Below are positions 24,453-32,504 of a stretch of 48,146 nt of DNA, in pieces (the first letter of the stretch is position 1; each line of letters opens with the position of its first letter). This DNA is from CAZPKH01 sp964587165. Its GTDB lineage: Bacteria > Bacteroidota > Bacteroidia > Bacteroidales > Muribaculaceae. Location: contig CAZPKH010000010.1 of NCBI GenBank assembly GCA_964587165.1, forward strand, positions 1 to 48,146, in the 5' to 3' direction. Made by a program: the position numbers and the translations under genes. The notes beneath the pieces are model-generated. The model worked only from the letters and a program-made list of their open reading frames with translations, had not been told where the DNA came from and did not search any database.

Positions 24453-25700
24453 ATGAAAGTATCTGTAGTAGTGATCGGCGACGAGCTCCTGCTGGGGCAC
24501 GTCGCCGATACCAATTCATCATATATAGCCCGCGCGATCGAGCCGCTGTCGTGGCAGCTTGCCGGCGTCGAGATAGTGGGCGACGATGCCGACGCTATAG
24601 CCGCCGCTTGCTCGCGCGCTCTGGAGCGAGCCGAGATTGTAGTGACAACCGGAGGGCTCGGCCCGACGCGCGACGATATAACAAAGGGCGCACTGATGCG
24701 GATCTTCGGCGGAAAGCTCTGTTTCGACGACGATGTGCTGGCCAACGTGGAGCGGATCATGGCCGAACGCTCCCGCCCGATCAACGAGCTCACACGGCTT
24801 CAGGCTATGGTGCCCGATACGGCCGAGGTGATTCAGAACCGCGTCGGCACAGCTCCGATCCTGTGGTTTGAGCGCTCGGGCCGTGTGCTCGTGGCGATGC
24901 CGGGGGTGCCGTTTGAGACGGAGCAGATGTTTGCCGAAGCGGTGCTCCCGCGCCTGCGCGAGCGGTTTGCTCCGGGCGAATCAATAGCTCACCGCTCGCT
25001 CATCGTGACCGGTATCAGCGAGTCGGCACTGGCCGAGCTGATTGAGCCGGTTGAATCGACCCTCACCTCCGATGTTCATCTGGCATACCTCCCTCAGCAG
25101 GGGTATATACATCTGCGCATCGACGGCCGTTCGGCCGACCAGGTCGCACTGTCAGTACGTCTCGACGAGGTGGCCGCTGCCATTGAAGCACTGCTCCCCG
25201 CCGGAGCCGTAATGGCTCACGCCGAACTCACCCCGGCGCAGATACTGCTTGAAGCATTGGGCTCTCGCGGCCTTACGGTGGCCACTGCCGAGAGCTGCAC
25301 CGGCGGCAATATAGCTCACCGGATCACATCCGTGCCCGGCAGCTCGGCTCAGATGCTGGGAGGTGTCGTGGCTTACAGCAACTCCGTGAAGCAGGCTCTG
25401 CTCGGTGTGCGTGCCTCAACTCTCGAAGCCCACGGAGCCGTAAGCGAACCTACTGTAATAGAGATGTCCGAAGGTGTGTGCCGTGCCACCGGTGCCGATG
25501 TCGGCATCGCCACAAGTGGCATCGCCGGCCCCGGAGGCGCTGTGCCCGGCAAGCCTGTGGGCACGGTATGGATGGCTGTTGCCGTGGCAGGCAAGCCGAC
25601 TCTTGCGCGGTGTGTGCACCTGCCCGGACGCCGTATCCGCGTGATCAATCATGCCACCGACCTTGCTCTGCTTATGGCTGTCGAGGCTGTAAGGAGATAG
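24453..25700 (+). CDS. cinA: CinA-family nicotinamide mononucleotide deamidase
   Basis: This 415-residue protein has two domains. The N-terminal MoCF-like (COG1058) domain has VVVIGDELLLGHVADTNSSY, VVTTGGLGPTRDDITKGAL and VAMPGVPFETEQMF. The C-terminal PncC domain at about 255-415 has TVATAESCTGGNIAHRITSV and ATSGIAGPGGAVPGKPVGTV. Such proteins act in pyridine nucleotide repair, as ADP-ribose pyrophosphatase and NMN deamidase. The ATG lies 1 nt after the DJ-1 gene's stop, so the two are co-translated. Confidence 0.95.
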   Translation: MKVSVVVIGDELLLGHVADTNSSYIARAIEPLSWQLAGVEIVGDDADAIAAACSRALERAEIVVTTGGLGPTRDDITKGALMRIFGGKLCFDDDVLANVERIMAERSRPINELTRLQAMVPDTAEVIQNRVGTAPILWFERSGRVLVAMPGVPFETEQMFAEAVLPRLRERFAPGESIAHRSLIVTGISESALAELIEPVESTLTSDVHLAYLPQQGYIHLRIDGRSADQVALSVRLDEVAAAIEALLPAGAVMAHAELTPAQILLEALGSRGLTVATAESCTGGNIAHRITSVPGSSAQMLGGVVAYSNSVKQALLGVRASTLEAHGAVSEPTVIEMSEGVCRATGADVGIATSGIAGPGGAVPGKPVGTVWMAVAVAGKPTLARCVHLPGRRIRVINHATDLALLMAVEAVRR

Positions 25701-25726
25701 ACGCGGGACTGTTCCGCAATAATTAA

Positions 25727-25758
25727 GGAGCGTGTGCCGAATCGTCGACACACGCTCC
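25727..25758. terminator. Terminator hairpin between convergent genes
   Basis: GGAGCGTGTG-c-CGA pairs with TCG-a-CACACGCTCC around a 4-nt loop. TCGTTTATAG follows on the plus strand and TTAATTATTG on the minus strand. It lies between cinA (plus) and the 1295-residue gene (minus) and probably serves both. Confidence 0.78.
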
Positions 25759-25781
25759 TCGTTTATAGTAGGGTAGGTGAA

Positions 25782-28700
25782 TTATTTCACAAGGATCTTG
25801 GTGGCCTGGCCGTTCTTGACCATGATCACAACCTGACCGGGCATCGGACGGCTTACGCGTACACCCTGCGGGGTGAAGTAAGTAGCGTCGGTGTCGTTGT
25901 TATCGAAGAGTACGTTTTCGATACCGTTAACCTGCTGGATGGTCATGAACTTGTTGACCGGCATAGCGGGCTGATACTCTTCGGTCTCGGGAGCCGAAGC
26001 AGAGATGCGGATGCTGCCCTCGCGGTTCACCTTCAGGTAGCTCTTGCCGTCCTGCTCCACGATTTCGGCTATCGGGGTGTCCTGACCTTCGGCCACGTTG
26101 GGCGAGTAGCTTGTCTCACCCTCCTCTTTGTAGCCGAGAGAGTAGTTCACCTGGCCGCTCTGCGAAGTAGCTGTCAGCTCGATGAGCTCGCCCTTGTCGT
26201 AAGTCGACTTCTTGAATTCAGCGCTCTGATCCCATTCGATCCAGTTGGCGAACTTGGCGATCTCGATGCTGAAGGTGTTCTTGCCTGCACGGTTGGTGCG
26301 GGTCATCGATGAGCGCGATTCGTTCATCTGGCCCAGAAGGATAGTCTCGTCGGGGAAGGTGATCTTGCGGTCGGCGAGAGTACCGTAGTCGGACGCGGCA
26401 ATGTTGTTGGCATACGAGCAGATGATGGCATCGCCGGCCGATGTGCTGAAGCGGATACCTGTGGGGCACTTCTCGATCCATACTTTGTCGGGATCTTCGG
26501 CGTGTACATACAGGTAGTGGTTGTGCGAGTCGGAGCATGCTTTCCAATTAGCGAAGCAGGTCTCGGGGCCGAACGGATTCTTCAGGCGGTAGTAGCCGGG
26601 AGTGTTGACGTTCTCTTCCAGCTCTACGGTTGTCGGCTCGGCAACCCATCCGGAGATGGTGTAACCCTGGGGTGTGAAGTCGCCGGCATTGAATACGGCG
26701 TCGGCTTTGTACTCCCAGTTGTCCTGGTCGTCGTCCTCGGGGAGTGCCCAGAAGAATGAGCCTTCGCCCTTGATGTAGTTGCCCTCTTCGTCGACAGCGG
26801 CAAAGAAGATGGTGTAGTGGCCTGCGGGTTTATCGTTCATGTCGATGGTGATGCTCTCGGTGTTGCCGGCAGAGATACCCTCGGTAGCGGCGCGCTGATA
26901 GTTGACGTCAGACATCGCTTTGTTGCCCTCCTCCACGAGATATTTCACATCTGCTACGCCGGTAGACGAGATGGGGAAGGTGATCATGCCGTCGTGTGTA
27001 CAGCTGGGGAAGTTTGTGATGTCGAAGCTCAGATCGAGAGCGCCGGGGAGTTTCACTTTCCATGCACCGCTCGACGAGCTGTTGAAGCGTGTGCCGCCCT
27101 GATAGTTGGGCAGGAAGGTATAGGTAGATTTAACGGGCATTGTGATGTTGCCGCTCACAGCTTTGCCGAAGAGGCCTTTGGCTGCGATCTGCTCGGGGGT
27201 CTCGCCGTTGGCCAGAGCGTCAGCTGCCAGCGAGCCTACCACCATGTAGCCGAAGCCGATCTGTTTGCCGGTGTCGTGCTCATCGAAGTATACCTGCGAG
27301 GGGTTCTCGGCGTGGATCACCAGATACTCAACCTTGCCGTCGTCGGCACCGCCACCGGGCCATGTGTTATACGGGTCGACCAGACGATAGATGCCTTCGG
27401 TCTGGGTGTTCTTCTCTACGTCAACATCCCATGTGCGGGGGTTGTATCCTGCGAAGATGGTCAGACAGTCGTCGGTGAAGGTCGCTTTGCCCATAGGCAT
27501 CCACTCGGGGAGTACTACGGTCTGGGCTTTGACGATCTTGGTCACTGACTCGGGGAGGTAGTAGTCGGGGGTGGATACCGACGATGCCTCAAGGCGAACG
27601 TCGCCCACGCGGTTGATCTTCAGTTTGTTGCCGTCGATCAGCTCGGCGATAGGAGTCTGTTGGTCTTCGGCCACCTCGTCGGTCCAGCCTGTTGTGCCGC
27701 TCTCGCGGTACTGGATGGTGTAGGTCACAGGTGCGCCGGAAGTAGCTGTAGCATTGAGCTCGATGATCTGGCCTGCATCAAATGTCTTGGAGTCGAGTTC
27801 GGACTGATCCCAAGTGATCTTGTTCTCCTCTTTGGGGAACTGGATGAGGAACTTGCCGTTCACGCCCGAGGTGGTCCACATGTCGCGCGAGGGGTAGTAG
27901 GTCTTGAGCGAGTTGGCGGGCATAGTGATCTCGCCGTTGCTCATCCGGCCGAACATGCCGGCTTCGGCGATCTCGTCGGCGGTTTTGCCTTCTGCAAACA
28001 TATCGGCAGCCACCGAAGTGATCTGCATGGAGCCGAGGCTGATGTTGACGCCGGTGTCGAAGTGCTCGATCCATACCTGGTCGGGGTTCTCAGCGTGTAC
28101 GATCATATAGGTGTCGTCGGTGTCGCGTGCACCGTACGATAGGTTCTTATAGGGCTCAACGAGGCGGTAGAGGCCTTCGGTTGTGCCGCTCTTCTCGATA
28201 GTTACGGCAAATGTATAGTTGCCGAGGGGAGTGCCACCGTATTTGATGTGTGAGAAGCAGTCCTCGGTGTAGAGGCCTTCGCCTACGGCTACCCATTCGG
28301 GCAGTACTACGGTCTGGACTTTGACGATCTTAGTCACTGACTCGGGGAGGTAGTATTCGGGGGTGGATACCGACGATGCCTCAAGGCGAACGTCGCCCAC
28401 GCGGTTGATCTTCAGTTTGTTGCCGTCGATCAGCTCGGCGATAGGAGTCTGTTGGTCTTCGGCCACCTCGTCGGTCCAGCCTGTTGTGCCGCTCTCGCGG
28501 TACTGGATGGTGTAGGTCACAGGTGCGCCGGAAGTAGCTGTAGCATTGAGCTCGATGATCTGGCCTGCATCAAATGTCTTGGAGTCGAGTTCGGACTGAT
28601 CCCAAGTGATCTTGTTCTCCTCTTTGGGGAACTGGATGAGGAACTTGCCGTTCACGCCCGAGGTGGTCCACATGTCGCGCGAGGGGTAGTAGGTCTTGAG

Positions 28701-29669
28701 CGAGTTGGCGGGCATAGTGATCTCGCCGTTGCTCATCCGGCCGAACATGCCGGCTTCGGCGATCTCGTCGGCGGTTTTGCCTTCTGCAAACATATCGGCA
28801 GCCACCGAAGTGATCTGCATGGAGCCGAGGCTGATGTTGACGCCGGTGTCGAAGTGCTCGATCCATACCTGGTCGGGGTTCTCAGCGTGTACGATCATAT
28901 AGGTGTCGTCGGTGTCGCGTGCACCGTACGATAGGTTCTTATAGGGCTCAACGAGGCGGTAGAGGCCTTCGGTTGTGCCGCTCTTCTCGATAGTTACGGC
29001 AAATGTATAGTTGCCGAGGGGAGTGCCACCGTATTTGATGTGTGAGAAGCAGTCCTCGGTGTAGAGGCCTTCGCCTACGGGCTCCCATTCGGGCTTCGGG
29101 AGAGTTACGCTCCACAGACCTGCTTTGTTGCAGGGGTACCAGTTGGAATTGAGCTGGAACTCCATCGACTCGGCAGGCATTGTGATTACGCCGTCGACGA
29201 GCTTACCGAAGAGACCTGCGGCTGCTACTTCTTCAGCAGTCTTACCCTCGGCAAGCTGCACGGCAGCTATCGAGCGGATATGATGGTAGCCTGCACCGAT
29301 TGTTACGCCGGTGCTGAACTCCTCGAAGTATACCTGGTCGGGATTCTCGGCATGGATGATGAGATACTGTACCTCTGAATCATGACCGCCGAAGGGGTAT
29401 TTGAGGTAGGGATCGACTACGCGATAGAGGCCGGGAGTAGTAGTGCTCTCCTGGATGGGAGCTTCAAACGAGTAGTTGTCCAGCGAGTAGCTGCTGATGA
29501 CTGTGAAACAGTCGTCTACGATAGTGGCAGTACCGAGGTCTGTCCACTCACCGGCATCATCGGCTGCGGGCTCGTCGGTATCGGCGCGTAGCATCGGCGC
29601 ATTTGAGATAGCTGCCGAGGCAAATACCAGTACCAACAGAGCTGCAAGCGCAGTGTAGATTTTTTTCAT
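25782..29669 (-). CDS. Giant secreted repeat protein, T9SS-like C-terminus
   Basis: This 1295-residue protein has a signal peptide (MKKIYTALAALLVLVFASAA). It has five related modules of about 130 residues. Each holds a YRLV-type strand, a VHAENPDQV motif, a glycine-rich line, and a GLFGK...ITMP motif. The modules start near residues 50, 215, 480, 750 and 1000. Modules two and three are virtually identical, together with an intervening beta-sandwich (WDQSELDSKTFDAGQIIELN), because of a 792-bp DNA repeat. The C-terminus (FTPQGVRVSRPMPGQVVIM, KNGQATKILVK) resembles type IX secretion sorting ends. It is probably an extracellular or surface protein. I recognise no named family for the module. Confidence 0.85.
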   Translation of the reverse strand: MKKIYTALAALLVLVFASAAISNAPMLRADTDEPAADDAGEWTDLGTATIVDDCFTVISSYSLDNYSFEAPIQESTTTPGLYRVVDPYLKYPFGGHDSEVQYLIIHAENPDQVYFEEFSTGVTIGAGYHHIRSIAAVQLAEGKTAEEVAAAGLFGKLVDGVITMPAESMEFQLNSNWYPCNKAGLWSVTLPKPEWEPVGEGLYTEDCFSHIKYGGTPLGNYTFAVTIEKSGTTEGLYRLVEPYKNLSYGARDTDDTYMIVHAENPDQVWIEHFDTGVNISLGSMQITSVAADMFAEGKTADEIAEAGMFGRMSNGEITMPANSLKTYYPSRDMWTTSGVNGKFLIQFPKEENKITWDQSELDSKTFDAGQIIELNATATSGAPVTYTIQYRESGTTGWTDEVAEDQQTPIAELIDGNKLKINRVGDVRLEASSVSTPEYYLPESVTKIVKVQTVVLPEWVAVGEGLYTEDCFSHIKYGGTPLGNYTFAVTIEKSGTTEGLYRLVEPYKNLSYGARDTDDTYMIVHAENPDQVWIEHFDTGVNISLGSMQITSVAADMFAEGKTADEIAEAGMFGRMSNGEITMPANSLKTYYPSRDMWTTSGVNGKFLIQFPKEENKITWDQSELDSKTFDAGQIIELNATATSGAPVTYTIQYRESGTTGWTDEVAEDQQTPIAELIDGNKLKINRVGDVRLEASSVSTPDYYLPESVTKIVKAQTVVLPEWMPMGKATFTDDCLTIFAGYNPRTWDVDVEKNTQTEGIYRLVDPYNTWPGGGADDGKVEYLVIHAENPSQVYFDEHDTGKQIGFGYMVVGSLAADALANGETPEQIAAKGLFGKAVSGNITMPVKSTYTFLPNYQGGTRFNSSSSGAWKVKLPGALDLSFDITNFPSCTHDGMITFPISSTGVADVKYLVEEGNKAMSDVNYQRAATEGISAGNTESITIDMNDKPAGHYTIFFAAVDEEGNYIKGEGSFFWALPEDDDQDNWEYKADAVFNAGDFTPQGYTISGWVAEPTTVELEENVNTPGYYRLKNPFGPETCFANWKACSDSHNHYLYVHAEDPDKVWIEKCPTGIRFSTSAGDAIICSYANNIAASDYGTLADRKITFPDETILLGQMNESRSSMTRTNRAGKNTFSIEIAKFANWIEWDQSAEFKKSTYDKGELIELTATSQSGQVNYSLGYKEEGETSYSPNVAEGQDTPIAEIVEQDGKSYLKVNREGSIRISASAPETEEYQPAMPVNKFMTIQQVNGIENVLFDNNDTDATYFTPQGVRVSRPMPGQVVIMVKNGQATKILVK
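27500..29083 (-). repeat. Tandem 792-bp repeat (two copies) inside the 1295-residue gene
   Basis: Copies span about 27500-28291 and 28292-29083. They encode 264 residues each. Only a few differences are visible, all near one end (for example at 27525-27560 versus 28317-28352); the remaining 700 bp or so appear identical. This indicates recent duplication or ongoing homogenisation, and the copy number could vary between cells. Confidence 0.93.
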
Positions 29670-29744
29670 GTTGTTTGGTAGATATTAGTAAATAAAAAAT
29701 GTGAATATTGAATGATTCTAACGTCGGTAAAATATAAGCTACAA

Positions 29745-29775
29745 CAAATCTAAGTATAAATTTCGGATTCTCCAA
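29745..29775 (-). promoter_or_regulatory. Promoter of the 1295-residue secreted protein gene
   Basis: The minus strand shows TAGATTTG at 29752-29745 with TTG at 29775-29773, 20 nt upstream. It predicts a leader of about 70 nt before the ATG at 29669. Confidence 0.78.
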
Positions 29776-29856
29776 CTAATTTGCCCATAAATCTGCCGTT
29801 CCGCCCCGAATTAGCACGAATTTGCAAAACATGTAAATCCTTTAGGAAAAAAATAG

Positions 29857-29864
29857 TATATTTG
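29857..29864 (+). promoter_or_regulatory. -7 box of the MNT-HEPN operon
   Basis: TATATTTG matches TAnnTTTG and lies 32 nt before the MNT start. No good -33 TTTG is seen at the usual distance, so the promoter may be weak or need an activator. Confidence 0.65.
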
Positions 29865-29896
29865 TAATTCTAATATAAACACTCAGTATTGGCAAA

Positions 29897-30208
29897 ATGA
29901 TAAGTGAGAAAATTTTAAATCTCCTGCCGGCTATCAGAAGCTACTTAAAGGATCAGCCTGTGGTTCGGGCATGGTTGTTTGGTTCTTTCTCGCGCGGGGA
30001 TGAGAGCAGGGAGAGCGATCTCGATATTTTAGTGGATTATGACCATTCCAACGGATATGTGTCTCTGCTGACTATGGGCGGCATGCTGATGGACCTTTCA
30101 GAAATTGCGGGGATGCAGGTTGATTTGGTTGATAATCAAGGACTGAAGGATTTTGCTCGTAAAAGTGTTGAGCACGATAAAATATTGATTTATGAGAGAG
30201 GCCATTAA
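29897..30208 (+). CDS. MNT-type nucleotidyltransferase (antitoxin of HEPN-MNT pair)
   Basis: This 103-residue protein is of the minimal nucleotidyltransferase family. The catalytic GS-x10-DxD motif is intact (GSFSRGDESRESDLDILVDY, residues about 31-50), and a later Asp lies in GMQVDLVDNQGL. In type VII toxin-antitoxin systems such proteins AMPylate the partner HEPN toxin and silence it. The downstream HEPN gene overlaps by 17 nt, as expected for this pair. Composition is AT-richer than in the neighbours. Confidence 0.93.
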   Translation: MISEKILNLLPAIRSYLKDQPVVRAWLFGSFSRGDESRESDLDILVDYDHSNGYVSLLTMGGMLMDLSEIAGMQVDLVDNQGLKDFARKSVEHDKILIYERGH

Positions 30209-30539
30209 AGATAGAGGGAGGATAGAGCATATGCTTGAAATGGCTATGAACTTGCAGCAGGCACGCACTCTTCATACTCAGGAAGATAAAAAGCAAGATA
30301 AGATATTGTTTTATGGACTTACCAAGATGTTGGAGATTCTCGGAGAAGCTGCATATAAGCTCACCCTCGAATTTAAGGAATCCAATCCCGAACTCCCTTG
30401 GCGCAAAATAATAGGAATGAGGCATATCCTTGTGCACGGATATAATACTGTGAGCCCTGAGATATTATGGGAAGTGATCCGGACGGATATTCCTCCTATG
30501 ATTCCCATATTGAAAGGGTATCTTGCTGACTGTGAGTGA
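30192..30539 (+). CDS. HEPN-domain ribonuclease-type toxin (DUF86)
   Basis: This 115-residue helical protein carries the HEPN active-site motif RHILVHGYN (R-x4-H-x-Y) near residue 77. MREAIKDRGRIEHMLEMAMN at the start and KMLEILGEAAYKL in the middle are typical. The toxin is expected to cut RNA unless modified by the MNT partner. The start at 30192 lies inside the MNT reading frame. A terminator-like hairpin lies about 100 nt downstream. Confidence 0.93.
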   Translation: MREAIKDRGRIEHMLEMAMNLQQARTLHTQEDKKQDKILFYGLTKMLEILGEAAYKLTLEFKESNPELPWRKIIGMRHILVHGYNTVSPEILWEVIRTDIPPMIPILKGYLADCE

Positions 30540-30606
30540 TCGTTAGCTCATTTAAATCGCCGCGCGCTCTAAAAGAAATAATTTGAAGGATCAGGGATCG
30601 GGGCGC

Positions 30607-30636
30607 TTGAATATTCGGAGGGATTTATTAACTTTG
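30607..30636 (+). promoter_or_regulatory. Promoter of the rubrerythrin gene
   Basis: TTG at 30607-30609 and TAACTTTG at 30629-30636 match the -33/-7 pair with normal spacing. Transcription would start near 30643, inside the hairpin described next. Confidence 0.82.
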
Positions 30637-30637
30637 C

Positions 30638-30672
30638 CGCGGGAGAGCGACCGCGGTTCTCTCCCGCGTTTT
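30638..30672 (+). terminator. Terminator-like hairpin overlapping the rubrerythrin start site
   Basis: CGCGGGAGAG pairs perfectly with CTCTCCCGCG around an 11-nt loop and is followed by TTTT. It can stop readthrough from the MNT-HEPN operon. An RNA begun at the rubrerythrin promoter would keep only part of the left arm, so it would escape the same hairpin. Confidence 0.72.
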
Positions 30673-30707
30673 AACTATCAAACTTCATAATATTTAAGAT
30701 CATACGT

Positions 30708-31256
30708 ATGGCAAAATTTATCTGTACCGTGTGCGGCTACGTGCACGAAGGCGATCAGGCTCCCGAGCAGTGCCCCCTGTGCAAAGCTCCCGCAAGCAAG
30801 TTTAAAGAGATGAACGACGACGAGGCTCTTGCTTTTGTGACAGAGCACGAGATCGGCGTGGCTAAAGGTACCGACGATCAGATGATCGAGGATCTCAACG
30901 CTCACTTCAACGGCGAGTGCACCGAGGTGGGTATGTATCTGGCTATGGCCCGTCAGGCCGACCGCGAGGGTTATCCCGAGATAGCCGAGGCTTTCAAGCG
31001 CTACGCATGGGAGGAGGCTGAGCACGCTTCGAAATTTGCCGAGCTGCTGGGCGACTGCGTTTGGGACACCAAGACCAACCTTGAGAAGCGTATGGCTGCT
31101 GAAGCCGGCGCAAATGCCGACAAGATGCGCATCGCAAAACGCGCCAAGGAGCTCAACCTCGACGCTATCCACGACACTGTGCACGAGATGGCCAAAGACG
31201 AGGCTCGCCACGGTCAGGGCTTCCAAGGCCTCTACAACCGCTTCTTCAAGAAATAA
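30708..31256 (+). CDS. Reverse rubrerythrin (peroxide-scavenging)
   Basis: This 182-residue protein carries an N-terminal rubredoxin domain (FICTVCGYVHEG, PEQCPLCKAP; four Cys for one iron). A four-helix diiron domain follows with glutamate ligands in FNGECTEVGMYLAMARQAD, RYAWEEAEHASKFAELL and AKDEARHGQGFQGLYNRFF. The order rubredoxin-then-diiron is the reverse rubrerythrin arrangement. It acts in the cytoplasm of anaerobes to reduce hydrogen peroxide using electrons from NAD(P)H via a partner reductase. It has its own promoter and a strong terminator. Confidence 0.94.
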   Translation: MAKFICTVCGYVHEGDQAPEQCPLCKAPASKFKEMNDDEALAFVTEHEIGVAKGTDDQMIEDLNAHFNGECTEVGMYLAMARQADREGYPEIAEAFKRYAWEEAEHASKFAELLGDCVWDTKTNLEKRMAAEAGANADKMRIAKRAKELNLDAIHDTVHEMAKDEARHGQGFQGLYNRFFKK

Positions 31257-31272
31257 GAGCGACCCCGGATAC

Positions 31273-31320
31273 AAAAAAGCACCGGCTGCCCTGAAGCGGC
31301 CGGTGCTTTTTGCTTTTTTT
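31273..31320. terminator. Bidirectional intrinsic terminator
   Basis: AAAAGCACCGGC pairs with GCCGGTGCTTTT around a 12-nt loop. The T-rich tail ends in eight Ts on the plus strand, and an A-run on the left serves the minus strand. It separates the convergent rubrerythrin and ompH genes. Confidence 0.93.
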
Positions 31321-31339
31321 TTAGATTGTGAGAGGTGGA

Positions 31340-31837
31340 TTATTTGATGCCGAGTTTGCCTTTCACTTTGGCAGTCACATCGTCGGCACCTGTACCTACA
31401 TAGACGGGCACCATGTTCTCGAATATCATGACATAGGAGCCTTCGTCGCCTACGGCCTGAATAGCTTTCTGAATCTTCTCCTGGATGGGGGCGAGCAGAG
31501 CCTCCTGCTGGCGCTGGAGATCCTGAGCGGCAGTGTTGCGGAACTGCTGGATGCGCTGGTCGAGCTCCTGCATCGACTGCATACGGCGCTCCTTGATGGC
31601 GTCGGGGGTGTCGGCGGGGAGGTTCTGGTACTCGGTGTAAGCGGCCTGCATCTCGTCCTGAAGTTTCTTGAGCTCATCCTCGTATTTCTTTGAGGATGCT
31701 TCGAGGTCGGACTGGGCTTTGGCTGTTTCGGGAAGACCCTGGATGAGCTCCTGGGTGTTGACTACGGCAAACTTGCCCTGAGCTGCGCAAGCGAAGGGGA
31801 GGGCGATGATAAGTGCCAGTAAAATTTTCTTGATCAT
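31340..31837 (-). CDS. OmpH/Skp-family periplasmic chaperone (second)
   Basis: This 165-residue protein has a signal peptide (MIKKILLALIIALPFACAAQ), then the short beta start FAVVNTQELIQGLPE. A long coiled coil follows (about 45-125, AKAQSDLEASSKKYEDELKK). This is the Skp architecture that shields unfolded outer-membrane proteins on their way to BamA. It is the last gene of the bamA cluster, and an internal promoter (31905-31912) may raise its level separately. Confidence 0.92.
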   Translation of the reverse strand: MIKKILLALIIALPFACAAQGKFAVVNTQELIQGLPETAKAQSDLEASSKKYEDELKKLQDEMQAAYTEYQNLPADTPDAIKERRMQSMQELDQRIQQFRNTAAQDLQRQQEALLAPIQEKIQKAIQAVGDEGSYVMIFENMVPVYVGTGADDVTAKVKGKLGIK

Positions 31838-31904
31838 TGTATTTTGTTTGTGTTAGTATTATTGTTCGGTTAAGTTAATAACGCCCGGTAATTTAACAAT
31901 GTTG

Positions 31905-31912
31905 CAAAAGTA
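31905..31912 (-). promoter_or_regulatory. Internal -7 box before the second ompH
   Basis: The minus strand reads TACTTTTG, matching TAnnTTTG, in the 97-nt gap between the two ompH genes. No clear -33 is seen at the proper spacing. The leader would be about 60 nt. Confidence 0.6.
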
Positions 31913-31934
31913 AGCATTTTATTTTGAATCGGCA

Positions 31935-32450
31935 CTATCGGGCATAGCCGAGGCGCTCGAGCACTTCGTTGCTCACATCGATGCGGGGCGATGCGTAGAT
32001 TATGTCGCCGGCCGATGCGCGGTCGAATATCACCTGATATCCGCGTTCGTCGGCCACCTTCTTGACGGCGTTGTACACCTCGTCCATCAGCGGTTTGAGC
32101 AGCGATGTGCGCTTTTTTGAGAGCTCGCCTTCGGGGCCGAAGTATTTGTTGCGCAGGTCGGCGCCTTCGCGCTCTTTGGCCACGATCTCCTGTTCGGATT
32201 TCTTCTGCTGCTCGTCGGTCATGAATACTTTCTCGGACATATATTTCTTGTACATGGCCTCCGACTGCTTGGCCACCTCCTCGACTTCGCGCTGCCAGCG
32301 CAGCGAGAGCTGGTTGAGCTGTTCGTTGGCCATCTCGTAGGCGGGCACGTTCTTGAGCACGTACTCCATGTCGACGAGGGCGAATTTCTGGGCGGATGCC
32401 GCCGATGCGATCGCCACCAGGGCTATCAGGGCGAGAAATATGCGTTTCAT
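31935..32450 (-). CDS. OmpH/Skp-family periplasmic chaperone (first)
   Basis: This 171-residue protein has a signal peptide (MKRIFLALIALVAIASAASA). The Skp core follows (KFALVDMEYVLKNVPAYEMA), then coiled-coil arms with QREVEEVAKQ-like repeats and EREGADLRNKYFGPEGELSK. The C-terminal strand (YQVIFDRASAGDIIYASPRI) is family-like. It follows bamA by 54 nt. Tandem ompH genes behind bamA are usual in Bacteroidales. Confidence 0.93.
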   Translation of the reverse strand: MKRIFLALIALVAIASAASAQKFALVDMEYVLKNVPAYEMANEQLNQLSLRWQREVEEVAKQSEAMYKKYMSEKVFMTDEQQKKSEQEIVAKEREGADLRNKYFGPEGELSKKRTSLLKPLMDEVYNAVKKVADERGYQVIFDRASAGDIIYASPRIDVSNEVLERLGYAR

Positions 32451-32504
32451 ACTGTTGCGTTGTTGTTTCTTAATTGACTAATAGGTATTCCAAAGGTTTA
32501 AATA

